From NCBI RefSeq assembly GCF_904849725.1, contig NC_058518.1:330296581-330360580 (forward strand): 64,000 bases of DNA, written 5' to 3'. Under the pieces are notes generated by a model, which did no database searches, was not told the DNA's origin, and saw nothing but the letters and a program-made list of their open reading frames with translations. The DNA is from Hordeum vulgare subsp. vulgare (lineage: Eukaryota > Streptophyta > Magnoliopsida > Poales > Poaceae). A program made the position numbers and the translations under genes. This document shows, one piece after another, positions 46,587 to 56,817 of this stretch (positions are counted from its first letter, which is position 1; every line of letters begins with the position of its first letter).

Positions 46587-47640
46587 TGTGGGGACCCCGA
46601 CTCATAAGTCGTGATCACTGAATGTACGTGCACAGTGATCCCAGAGATCAATGCTCACCGAAGACATAGAAACTGAATTACAAGAGTCTTACATCCATTA
46701 CGCACCGTTTAACTCAAATATGGCCTTCATGGGAAAGTCTTTATATATATTCGAGCGGAAATCTTTAACGATAGCGTAAACCCATGCCATATGCTTTAAC
46801 CCTATAGGCATTCTGATTGGGAAGCATCCTAGATCACACGTATGTCACCAAGGTAATCTCCATCATTTCATGTTCTCTCATGCCTGACAAATAAAATAAA
46901 TAGTGGCAAGCCAATGAGTACTTGGAATGTACTCGCAAGCAACCCATGTTTGGAACAAGGAAATAACAATGCATGAAATAGCACTAAGTAGGTAAGTTAT
47001 AGAAAGCTAGTTTTGAGTGCAATGTCATGATCAATCAACTTGTAAAAGCATGCATCTATAGGTAGCAGATATCCATATGAGAAAGTAATATATATCATCA
47101 TAAACAGGGGTTGAACATCCCATGTTCATTTATCATGTCAAGCCATCTGAATTAACTCAAGCATCATCTTCCTCACACTATCATCTTTCTCTCTCACACA
47201 CACACACCAAGTTTGTGAAAACATTTGAACACGGTCTAAGTAGGACCACCAACAGTCCATGACCATGGACACAACTATTCAAATAGTTTTAGACTTTGTA
47301 GAGGCTGCGTGTTGTACTCACAAGACTCGGGGAACTTCCATGTCATCCACGACTCACGGTATATTACATACCCGAGGTAAGCACCTGAACAATGCCTTTC
47401 CCCTCGCGACACTAAACAAAGAGTCCATCCCTTGGTGCCATCCCTCATGATGTACATCATATGAGCCTCTCTCCAGATCGTAACGTCCATGAGGCATGCA
47501 ATGGTGTGCCCGGTGTTTGTGAAATCAGCCCATGGTCCCCCTACCAGGCACGACATCGTATCGAGAGTGACCACATCACTCCCACCACTAGTAATGCAGG
47601 CTCTCTACTAGCATCAACCAAAGTAATCAACAAAGCCCCG
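46587..47640 (-). repeat. F-type LTR fragment, inverted
   Basis: Reverse complement of 4354-5379 with moderate divergence. It starts exactly at the LTR terminus TGTGGGGACC. The upstream LTR part (equivalent to 2109-4353) is absent, or too diverged for me to see. Confidence 0.75.
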
Positions 47641-47850
47641 TCTAGTAAAGGGGTAACGTGGTCGCAAATGTAAGTTCGGGACGGTTGACAAATCTTAAAT
47701 CTAATCCATTTTCGAAGACACACACACAAAACTTGCTCTGGTACACCACTTATTTCTCAAGTGGTCACCTAGCTCAACATCATCTCCCGGGCATTAGTGG
47801 AACCCGACGGGTTTTTTGAAAAGTCTTTGAAATCATTTCCTTTCCGGTAC
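47641..47850. other. Unassigned segment
   Basis: Contains a CA-rich tract (47720-47730) and no ORF. It may be the diverged continuation of the inverted F-type LTR. Confidence 0.4.
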
Positions 47851-48400
47851 TGTCGGAATCACGGCTCCGCAGACCCAAGGAAAGGTTTGAACACTGGGGT
47901 GCACTCCCTCTCCTATCCTGTTCGACCTCTCAACCTCACGGCCACTCTACGGCGGGGCGAGCTAAGGCGACGGGCTAGGACGTGCGACCATTTACCCAGG
48001 TTCCAGCCACCATATGGTGTAAAAGCCTACTCCTGCTTTGATACATTGCTTCGGGTGGAAGTATGGTACAAAGGTGGGCTCTTTGCCCTAGTACAATACA
48101 ATGAGCTTGGATCCCCCTCTATGGAGGCCGGGCTCCTCTTTTATACCGGCCCTGGTCCTCTTCCCTCGAAAACACCTTCGGCGGGAAGGGCAGCCACAAC
48201 GACCATTTTGAAAGGGGACAAGACCGCCGCTTGCCCCGACAAAGGTCGTATTCGCCTGTAAAAGCCATGAGTGACGCACAAGTGGGCTCGGGGGTGTCCC
48301 ATGTCCTGCCGAGCCCCTAGCTTTGATCCTCTTACACTGATTAGGAAACCTTTGGTAGACCACCTCACGAACCTGCAGCCGGCCTCGGTTCCTTTGGCAC
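47851..48400 (+). repeat. Element D LTR, piece 1
   Basis: It starts TGTCGGAATCAC. Its inverted terminus TCCGACA is found at 58779, after the insertion of element C, so the LTR totals about 0.9 kb. Confidence 0.65.
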
Positions 48401-48459
48401 TGTTGACGGGCAACTATTCTTGACTTGATGCCTCCACGGCAACGGAGTCAGAAAAGAGT
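48401..48459 (-). repeat. 59-bp extension of element C beyond its left LTR
   Basis: It contains a PBS-like phrase (CCACGGCAACGGAGTCAG) next to the LTR and starts TGTTGACGGG. It aligns with an LTR-internal segment at 48703-48760 that has the same TGTTGACGG start and a PBS-like phrase. Confidence 0.55.
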
Positions 48460-50083
48460 TGCTCCCAATTGCTCAACAATTAGAAATTGTCTTGCAATAG
48501 CCCACCAGCGTGTGGGATCGAGGCAGTTTTCGAGGGTAGAGTATTCAACCCAAATTTGTTGGTTCGCACGACAGGAAGTGAAAGAATATTCTCAAGTATT
48601 AGCAGCTGAATGTGTCAGATTCAACCACACCTAAAAGATTAGTATCTGCAAGCAAAGTGTCAACATCAAAGTAGTATGATAACAACGGTGCCAGAAATGA
48701 TGTGTTGACGGCAGACTATTCCTAACTGTTGTATCAATGGCGCCAGAAAAGTATTGTAGTAGGTAGCAGCAGTGTAACGAGAAACAGCAGTGGCAAGGAA
48801 CAGGAGTAGTGACAGCAGTAGCAAGTAGCAACGGTAGCAAGTAGCAGCAACAACAAGTAACAGTAGTGGCAGCAGCAGCAGGACAAAGCAAGTAACGGTA
48901 GCAGCAAGTAACAGTAGCAGCAACAGTAGTAACAGCAGCAGAGCAAAACAAGTAACAGCAGCAGTGGGACAAACTCGTAGGCAATGGGTCGATGATTTGT
49001 CGGATGATATTCATCATGCAACAATTATAACACGAAGAGATATGTGGCTAGCTCCCGTTCGTCAATGTGATGTAGGCATGCATTCCGTGTGTCGTCATAC
49101 GTGCTTAGGGAAAAGAACTTGCATGACATCTATTGTCCATCCCTCCCGTGGCAGCGGGGTCCAAAAGGATACTACGGGATATTAAGGTTCTCCTTTTAAT
49201 AAAGAACCGGACCAACACATTAGCACTTGGTGAACACATGAACTCCTCAAACAACGGTCATCACCGGGAGTGGTTCCGGTTATTGTCACTCCGGGGTTGC
49301 CGGGTCATAACACATAGTAGGTAACTACAACTTGCAAGATCGGATCTAAAACACACATATATTGGTGACAACATAATAATTTCAGATCTGAAATCATGGC
49401 ACTCGAGCCCTAGTGACAAGCATTAAGCATGGCAAAGTAGTAGCAACATCAATCCCAGAACATAGTGGATACTAGGGATCAATCCCCGTCAAAACTAACT
49501 CGATTACATGATAGATCTCATCCTACTCATCACCGCCCAGCGAGCCTACGAATAGATTACTCATGAACGATGAAGAGCTTCATGGAATTGGAGAGGGAAG
49601 AAGGTTGATGATGACGATGGCGACGATCTCCTTGATCCGGATCCCAAAACGGACTCCCGATCTGCCCTCTAGATGAAGAACAGGATGTGGCGGCGCCTCC
49701 GTATCGCAAACGCGATGAAATCTTCTCTCCTGATTTTTTCTGGGACGAAAGGGAATAAATAGCGCTGGAATTGGGGGGGCAGAACCACGTGGGCCCCACA
49801 AGCTTGGTAGTCGCCGCCAGGGGGGCGGCGGCTACAGGGCTTGTGGCCCACTGGCCCGTCCCCTCCGGTGGATCTTTGCGCAGGTATTTTTCATATTTTC
49901 CAGAAATATTCTCCATAAATTTTCAGGACGTTCCGAGAACTTTCATTTCTGCACAAAAACAACACCATGGCAATTCTGCTGAAAACAACGTCAGTCCGGG
50001 TTAGTTCCATTCAAATCATGCAAATTAGAGTCCAAAACAAGGGCAAAAGAGTTTGGAAAAGTAGATACGATGGAGACGTATCA
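48460..50083 (-). repeat. Left LTR of element C (coding 3' LTR)
   Basis: 1624 bp. It includes PBS-like relics (48683-48697, 48735-48750), a CAG/AAC-rich tract (48755-48965) and the GC-rich inverted repeat (49792-49855). A TATA-like TATTTATT lies at 49754-49762 on the minus strand. Confidence 0.92.
48755..48965. repeat. Trinucleotide-rich tract in the left LTR of element C
   Basis: Irregular repeats of GTAGCAGCA, GTAACAGTA and similar. It is matched by 57113-57325 in the other LTR. It yields Leu/Cys-rich ORFs on the minus strand that are not credible genes. Confidence 0.8.
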
Positions 50084-50084
50084 A

Positions 50085-50097
50085 CTCCCCCAAGCTT
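50085..50097 (-). other. Polypurine tract of element C
   Basis: Minus strand AAGCTTGGGGGAG next to the left LTR, the same 13-mer as in element B. Confidence 0.85.
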
Positions 50098-51993
50098 AAA
50101 ACCTTGCTTGTCCTGAAGCAACTCAGTTGACAAACTGAAAGAGAAAGAAAAACTTTGACAAACTCTGTTTGATCTTGTTGTTGCAACTATGTCTAACTCA
50201 TAACCATAATTTCAGCAAAATCACAAGTTAACCACATAAGCAAGTGACACATAGGTCTCACGGTAAAATAATATCAATGGCATAATCAGCTAGCGAGCAA
50301 ATAATAATGAGTTTCAGATACCAACAATTCAAACAAAACAAGCATGAAGCAATATGAATAGGTGGTATCTCGCTAGCTCTTTTTGAGACCGCAAAACATA
50401 AATGCAGAGCACTTTCAAAGATCAAGGGCTCACTAAACATTGTAATTCATAGCAACGAAGATCCAGTCATAGTAATACTCAATATCAATCAAAAGCAAAG
50501 CATAAAAATGACAGAGGTGCTCTCTAATTGGTGCATATACAAGATGAGGATGACTCAACAGGAAAATAAATAGACAGGCCCTTCGCAGAGAGAAGCATTG
50601 ATTTGCAGAGGTGCCAGAGCTCAAGCCTTGAAAACAAAGATAATAATTTTGGGTGCCATACTTTCATTGTCAACGCAATGACCAAGAGTTCTCAATATCT
50701 TCCATGCTACACATACTATAGGCGGTTCCCAAATAGAAAAGTAAAGTTTTAACTCCCCCACCACCAATCAATCACACTCCACGGCTAGCTGAATCCTCGG
50801 GTACCGTCCATACTAACATCAATCCGGGGGGGTCTTGTTTTACAGTTATGTTTTCGATTTAAGCATGGAACTGGGCATTCCAATTACCGGCCCCTTTCTT
50901 GTGGATGACAGTGAATAAACACATGTCGAGGATAACACGCCTAACATGGAAGATACCAATAGCCCCCTGTCACCACATGAGCGGTTCGGGCAAGCAAAAC
51001 AGATTATTTCTTGAAGGTTTACAGAATGGCACATGCAAATTTACTTGGAACGGCAGGTAGATACCGCAAATAGGTAGGTATGGTGGACTCTCATGGAAAA
51101 ACTTTTGGGTTTATGGGAGTGGATGCACAAGCAGTATTCCGCTTAGTACAAGTGAAGGCTAGCAAAAGACTGGGAAGCGACCAACTAGAGAGCGACAACA
51201 GTCATCAAGATGCAATGAGTTTGAGTAACATGGAGTGCAAGCATGAACAGGATATAAATCACCATGAACACGAACATCATAGAGGTTGTGTTGATTTTGT
51301 TTCAACTACATGCATGAACATGCGCCAAGTCAAGCCACTTGAATCATTCAAAGGAGAATACCATCCTATCATACTACAGCATAGTCATCTCAAAATCTAT
51401 GTTGGCATTCAAGACAAACCATTATAAGCTCCTAGCTAAGTAAGCATGGCATCAGAAACTATGATCTCTAAGTTGTCATTGCAAACATGTTTCTCTCACA
51501 ACAAAGATGAATCTGGGACGACAAGCTAGTCATATTTACAAAAACAAAATAGATAGAGTTCATACCATCTTTTCCGGTCTCAGTCACTTCATCATATATC
51601 ATCATTATTGCCTTTCACTTGCACGATCGAACGATGTGAACAATAATAAGAGTGCTCGTGCATTGGACTAAGTTGAGTCTGCAGGCAAACACAAAGGAGA
51701 AGACAAAGTAATATGGCTCTTTGAAAGCTAAACAGGTATGCATGCAAGAGCCACTAAACATTATAACCAATATCTTCTACCTTGACCCAAAGAAAAAGAA
51801 AAATATTTACACGGGAAAGCTCCCAACAAACAAAAGAAGAAAGGAAAATCTTTTTGGGTTTTCTCAAAAGGACACACAACAAGAAAACAAGAAAATGAAA
51901 ATAAACTAGCATGGATAATACAGTGGAAAAGTGTAAACACCGGCTAACAAAGTGAAAGCATAAGCATGAATGTAAGGTCGGTGAGAACACGTA
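50098..51993 (-). other. Non-coding 3' region of element C
   Basis: 1.9 kb between the two polypurine tracts. No ORF with a recognisable motif on either strand. Confidence 0.7.
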
Positions 51994-52006
51994 CTCCCCC
52001 AAGCTT
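51994..52006 (-). other. Internal polypurine-tract copy after the ORF-1-like gene
   Basis: AAGCTTGGGGGAG on the minus strand, 21 nt after the ORF stop at 52028. Confidence 0.6.
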
Positions 52007-52027
52007 AGGCTTTTGGCCTAGCTTGGT

Positions 52028-53095
52028 CTACTCCCAAGGTGGGAAATAACCAGCTCTGGGATACTCCGAAGCGGACTGTGGATGCCACTGTTGTGTGAGA
52101 TCCTCTGGCTCCCACTGAAAAACTGGCGTCTGGTACTCGACTGGCGGCTCAGGCATGGGCACATGTGGTTGGGCCAAGCCCCAATATGCGTAGATGTCCG
52201 AGGGCATAATAGTGTACCTGCCTGCATAGAGATCAAACAAAGAAGGAGCAGGCAAAGTAATAGTCTCTCGAGTACCCTGACTAAATACCAGGTTATAAAT
52301 CATCCGTCTACTAGCATCTCTATCCAGAAAATCATGGCGAACCATGCTGTGATAATCCAGATATTTCTCAGGAAGAAGCATCTCTTCTTCCTCGCGAAGT
52401 CTAATAGGTATCTCAAAGTGTCTAGCAAGACGAGTAGCATAGATACCTCCATAGACGACACCTTTGGAACGGTTTGTGTTCAACCGCTGAGCTACTATAG
52501 CACCTAGGCTATAAGTCTTAGTGCTATAAAGGCCTTCACGCAAAACCGCAAGGTCTATAGAGCTAAGTGATCCAACCTCCCGAGGGCCAATCAAACATTT
52601 TCCCACAAATAATGAGAAGTACCGAAGCACAGGAAAATGTATGCTAGCAATTCTAGCGCGAGACACTCCTCTCTCCTCTCCAACAGCAATAGTACCTATG
52701 AAATCCCCCAAGTCCCGTGGACGAGGGTCATGAATATCCCCAACATAAGGTAATTTGCATACATTGCAAAAATCCTATAGTGTCATGCACTGGGGGATGT
52801 CGTATAACATGAACTCAACCATGGGAGGATTCTTCCTCGGATAAAAGTTGAAGCTTTGAACGAAAATATTGGTGACGAGGAGGTATTGTGAGCACTTATC
52901 TTCAACAAACGCGGTAAGACCTGCGTTCTCCACCAAGTAATAAAAGTCTTCATAAAGCCCAGCGGTGCGCAAAAATTCATCACTTGGCCACTCGCACGCT
53001 CAAACTTCAGTGACTCGAGGAACCACGTACTTGGGGTGGTTCTTCTCATCCTCCTTGGGGTTACGGCTTGAAGAGACTCTCAAGAACCTCCTCAT
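52028..53095 (-). pseudogene. Element C ATHILA ORF-1-like protein
   Basis: One frame of 356 codons from the ATG at 53095 (MRRFLRVSSSRNPKEDEK) to 52028, with in-frame stops TGA at 53002-53000 and TAG at 52777-52775. Recognisable blocks are NFYPRKNPPMVEFMLYDIP, FCNVCKLPYVGD, ARIASIHFPVLRYFSLFVGK and AIVAQRLNTNRSKGVVYGG, then EEEEMLLPEKYLDYHSMV; the C-terminus is Pro/Trp-rich. From memory this is the plant family annotated as Arabidopsis retrotransposon ORF-1 (ATHILA) protein. Its biochemical role is not established. It sits where env-like ORFs sit in Athila elements, but I see no signal peptide or clear membrane anchor. Confidence 0.8.
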
Positions 53096-53112
53096 CTTTT
53101 CCTTTTTCTAGC

Positions 53113-53125
53113 TCTGAAAAATTCT
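53113..53125 (-). promoter_or_regulatory. Candidate splice acceptors before the ORF-1-like gene
   Basis: On the minus strand two acceptor-like sites, AAAAATTTCAG (ending at 53124) and AATTTTTCAG (ending at 53113), lie 18-29 nt before the ATG. Confidence 0.4.
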
Positions 53126-53340
53126 GAAATTTTTAGAGACTTCGGAAGAAAAGTGAGTAAGGATTAACCCAACTCGTAGCAACTACTCCTACTAGTGCCT
53201 AGAGACCGTATCACGCGCTAAAACTACTTGGGACCAACTAAAATCAACATTTCAAGCTCAAGAACAGGGTCACCAAGGTAGCAAGAATACGCGAAGGATA
53301 AAGCACTAGAGCAAAAACTAATTGGACCAATGGAGGCGTC

Positions 53341-53346
53341 ACTTAC
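53341..53346 (-). promoter_or_regulatory. Candidate splice donor in the internal leader
   Basis: GTAAGT on the minus strand in CCTTGGTAAGTGACG. With the acceptors at 53113-53125 it would define a leader intron of about 220-235 nt. Confidence 0.4.
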
Positions 53347-53454
53347 CAAGGAGTAATTTCCCCAAAACGGTTTGGAGAATGGTGCTTTGAGCAAGGAGAT
53401 CAAAAATCTCAGCCAAATGAGCAAGAACATGGGTTTGAGCTGCGAAACGATTTT

Positions 53455-53680
53455 TCTGGAGGTAGAAGAAGAGGATGGGAGCTGGAATGAGTGGAGGGGG
53501 TCCCTGTGGGCCCCACAAGCTTGGTAGCCGCCGCCAGGGGGGCGGCGGCTACAGGGCTTGTGGCCCACTGGTGTGGCCCCCAGGCCAACTCTCAGTCCTA
53601 GTATTTTTCAAATATTCCAGAAAAAATCATACTAGATTTTCAGGACCATCGGAGAACTTTTATTTTCGGGGTATTTTTCT
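53455..53680 (-). repeat. LTR-derived leader before the ORF-1-like gene
   Basis: Strong match to LTR segment 49730-49955 (and 58090-58315): the AGTTCTC..GGTCCTGAAAAT stretch, the ATTTGAAAAATAC stretch and the whole GC-rich inverted repeat (53510-53568). It lies between protease and the ORF-1-like gene. Confidence 0.75.
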
Positions 53681-53894
53681 CTGGGACGCTAAAACAGAAA
53701 GCAGGAAAAACTAATCTAAATCTATCATTTTTCTTCTAAGCAACAGAAAGTGAAAGCTTAAAACAGAGGTATGTGACTCCTTGATTCATCCATTTCATGG
53801 TCATCGAAAGAAATCTGTCAATGGGGTTGATCAAATCCTCATGACAAAACCTTCTCGAATCGCAAAAGAGAACGGAGAATTTTTCGAATAGCCA
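53681..53894. other. Short spacer after the protease of element C
   Basis: About 210 bp without ORF or motif. In an autonomous relative, pol would start here. Confidence 0.5.
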
Positions 53895-56605
53895 CTAAGT
53901 CACCTCAATGGGGTTATGTATCTCCCCAACAAGCAAATCATACTTCATCTTGACACGAGGAATAGGGCATTCAAAGCTCCCAATAAGAATCGATGAAGTT
54001 TTTTCGATAGCATTGATGCAATGTACTTGATATCGTTTCTTTGGAAAGTGCACCGTATGCTCATTACCGTTGACATGGAAAGTGACATTGCCTTTGTTGC
54101 AATCTATAACAGCCCCTGCAGTGTTTAAAAAGGGTCTTCCGAGGATGATAGCCATGGCATCGTCCTCGGGAATATCCAAGATAACAAAGTCTGTTAAGAT
54201 GGTGGTGTTAGCAACCACAACAGGCACATCCTCACAAATGCCGATAGAGAAAGCAGTTGATTTGTCAGCCATTTGCAGAGAAATTTTAGTGGGTGTCAAC
54301 TTATCCAGTTCAAGTCTACGATAAAGAGAGAGAGGCATAACACTAACACCGGCTCCAAGGTCACATAAGGCAGTTCTTACGTAGTTTCCTTTAATGGAGC
54401 AAGGTATAGTGCGCACTCCGGGATCACCAAGTTTCTTAGGAGTTCCACCTTTGAAAGTGTAATTGGCAAGCATGGTGGAGATCTCAAGATCTGGTATCTT
54501 CCGTTTATTAGTCACGATATCTTTCATGTACTTGCCATACGGAGACATTTTGAGCATATCAATTAACCGCATCTACAGAAATACGGGTCTTATCATCTCA
54601 ATGAAGCGCTCAAAATCCTCATCATCCTTTTTCTTGGATGGCTTAGGAGGAAAGGGCATAGGTCTCTGAACCCATGGATCCCTTTCTTTACCATGCTTCC
54701 TAGCAGTGAAGTCATTCTTATCGTATCTCTTAGGTTGTGGGTTATCAGGATTAACCGTAGGTTCAATCTCCACATCCTCATCATTGCTAGGTTGAGCATT
54801 ATTATGAACATCGTTGTCCATATTGTCACCGGGTTCATGTTCATCACCAGATTGTGTTTCTGCATCAGACGCAGAAATATCATTTGGTTCTTCAGGTGTG
54901 ACAGTATTTGGTGAACTGGCATGTAGGTTTCTATCATCCTTCTTCTTCTTGGGATGACTGGGTGTATCAGCATTAATTCCTTGAGAATCTTGATCAATTC
55001 TCTTAGGATGGCCTTCAGGATACAAAGGTTCCTGAGTCAGTTTGCCTCCTCTAGTAATGACTCTGACAGAGTTGTCATTTAGTTCATTGAGCAAGTCATT
55101 CTGAGCTTTAAGTACTTGTTCTACCTGAGTAGTAATCATAGAGGCATGTTTACTCAGAAGCTTCACATCATTGACATTTCTGTCTACACAAGCACTTAAA
55201 TGACTAAGCATACGAGTACTTTGTTCCAAATGTCTGCTAACATAATCATTGAAACTCTGTTGTTTGGCAACAAAGTTGTCAAATTCATCAAAGCATAGGC
55301 TAGCAGGTTTATCAAAAGGAATATCACTCTCATCAAACCTACGCAGAGAGTTTACTTCTACTACCTGTATCGGGTTATCGAGACCATGGATCTCTTTGAT
55401 AGGTGGTAGATTTTTGGCATCTTCAGATCTAATGCCTTTCTCTTGCATAGATTTCTTGGCTTCTTGCATATCTTCGGGACTGAGGAATAGAATACCTCTT
55501 TTCCTAGGAGTTGGCTTAGGCGGTGGTTCGGGAATAGTCCAAGCATTATCGTTGATCAAGATGTTATTCAGTATGGCCTCAGCTTGTTCTACAGTTCGTT
55601 CCCTAAAAAGACAACCGGCACAACTATCTAGGTGATCTCTAGAAGCATCGGTGAGTCTGTTATAGAAGATATCAAGTATCTCGTTCTTCTTAAGAGGGTG
55701 ATCAGGCAAAGCATTCTATAGCTGGATGAGCCTCCCCCAAGCTTGTGGGAGACTCTCTTCTTTGAGTTGAGCAAAGTTGTATATTTCCTGCAAGGCAGCT
55801 TGCTTCTTATGGGCAGGCAAATATTTCCCACAGAAGTAATAGACCATATCCTGGGGACTACTCACACATCCAGGAGCAAGAGAAGTGAACCAGGATTTAG
55901 CGTCATCCTTAAGAGAGAAAGGAAACAGCTTAAGGATATGGTAGTAGCGGATCTTCTCCTCACTACTGAAAAGGGTGGCTATATCGTGTAGTTTGGTAAG
56001 ATGGGCTACGACCGTCTCAGACTCATAACCATGGAAATGATCAGATTCGACTAGACAGATTATCTCAGGGTCGAAGAGAATTCATAATCCTTATCGGTGA
56101 TAAAAATAGGTGAAGTGGCAAACTTCGGGTCGTATTTCATCCTGGCTTTCAGAGATTTTTGCTTCCACTTGAGAAGTAATTTCTTGGCGTCATAGGCATC
56201 CTTACACACAGGAAAATCCTCAGCTATCTCTCCCTCCATAACGTAACCCTCAGGTATATTAGGCAATTCATATCTCGGAGAGCTAGATCTAGAAGGAGCA
56301 AAAGTAGGTTCTATCTCAATAGTATCGGCAGTTTCAGAAGCATCACGAGCATTGGTAGTAACTCTAGCAATATGAGCATCAAGGAATACCCCTAGTGGCA
56401 TATCAAGCAAAGTAGTACCTCTAGCAGTATCAAGCATAGCATCATCAGGCAAAATAGCATATCTAGCATCATCAGGCAAAGCAGTATCAGGCATAGCATC
56501 TCTAGCAGTATCAGGCATAGCATCTCTAGCAGTATGAGGCATAACATCAAGCACAAGCGACATATCAAGATTTCTAGCAGGAGGTGGTGTCGCAAACTTA
56601 CTCAT
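53895..56605 (-). pseudogene. gag: Element C gag and aspartic protease
   Basis: The start is the ATG at 56605 (MSKFATPPPARN). The N-terminal part carries three 8-residue repeats of the DAMPDTAR type. A one-base shift near 56066 precedes the conserved Gag core, which reads HFHGYESETVVAHLTKLHD, LFPFSLKDDAKSWFTSLAPG and LPQAWGRLIQL; a TAG follows at about 55714. The next part (55709-54573) has LDSCAGC, a coiled-coil stretch and an acidic linker. A TAG at 54573-54575 replaces a codon in RPVFLxMRLIDML. Protease: TALCDLGAGVSVMP with intact catalytic Asp, and IILGRPFLNTAGAVIDC. It stops at 53895 and no RT follows. Confidence 0.88.
56481..56545 (-). repeat. 24-bp tandem repeat in gag of element C
   Basis: Unit GCAGTATCAGGCATAGCATC plus TCTA starts at 56481, 56505 and (partial) 56529. 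It encodes an eight-residue repeat in the N-terminal Gag; more degraded copies extend to about 56380. Confidence 0.75.
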
Positions 56606-56754
56606 AACTGAAGGTGAATCAAGTGCAGAGCTAGATGGCAGTTCCTTACATCCCCTCGTAGTTGAGGGCAAAACTTTGGTTTTGGATCTTTCAGATTCTT
56701 CATAGTGATCAGTAGATATAAATCCCAAGTGACTAAGAGAATATAGCAATCCCT

Positions 56755-56808
56755 TCCCCAGCAACGGCGCCAGAAAAATGCTGCTAGCAGTCCCCGACAA
56801 CGGCGCCA
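56755..56808 (-). other. Tandemly duplicated primer-binding site of element C
   Basis: Two tRNA-Asp-type sites, at 56791-56808 (proximal) and 56755-56772 (distal), lie 36 bp apart. Each contains TGGCGCCGTTG on the minus strand and is preceded by CATTTTTC. Confidence 0.85.
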
Positions 56809-56817
56809 GAAAAATGT

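Noticed and set aside
48631..49024. Overlapping minus-strand ORFs rich in Leu and Cys, repeated at 56950-57379
   Set aside because: They are translations of the CAG/AAC-rich tract in the LTRs of element C, open in several frames at once because the repeat lacks stops. No start context or domain supports them.
48396..50088. A simple target-site duplication for element C at the canonical LTR edges
   Set aside because: The bases outside 48460 (AGAGT) and outside 58442 (GGTAC) do not match; only moving the left end to 48401 gives a near match.
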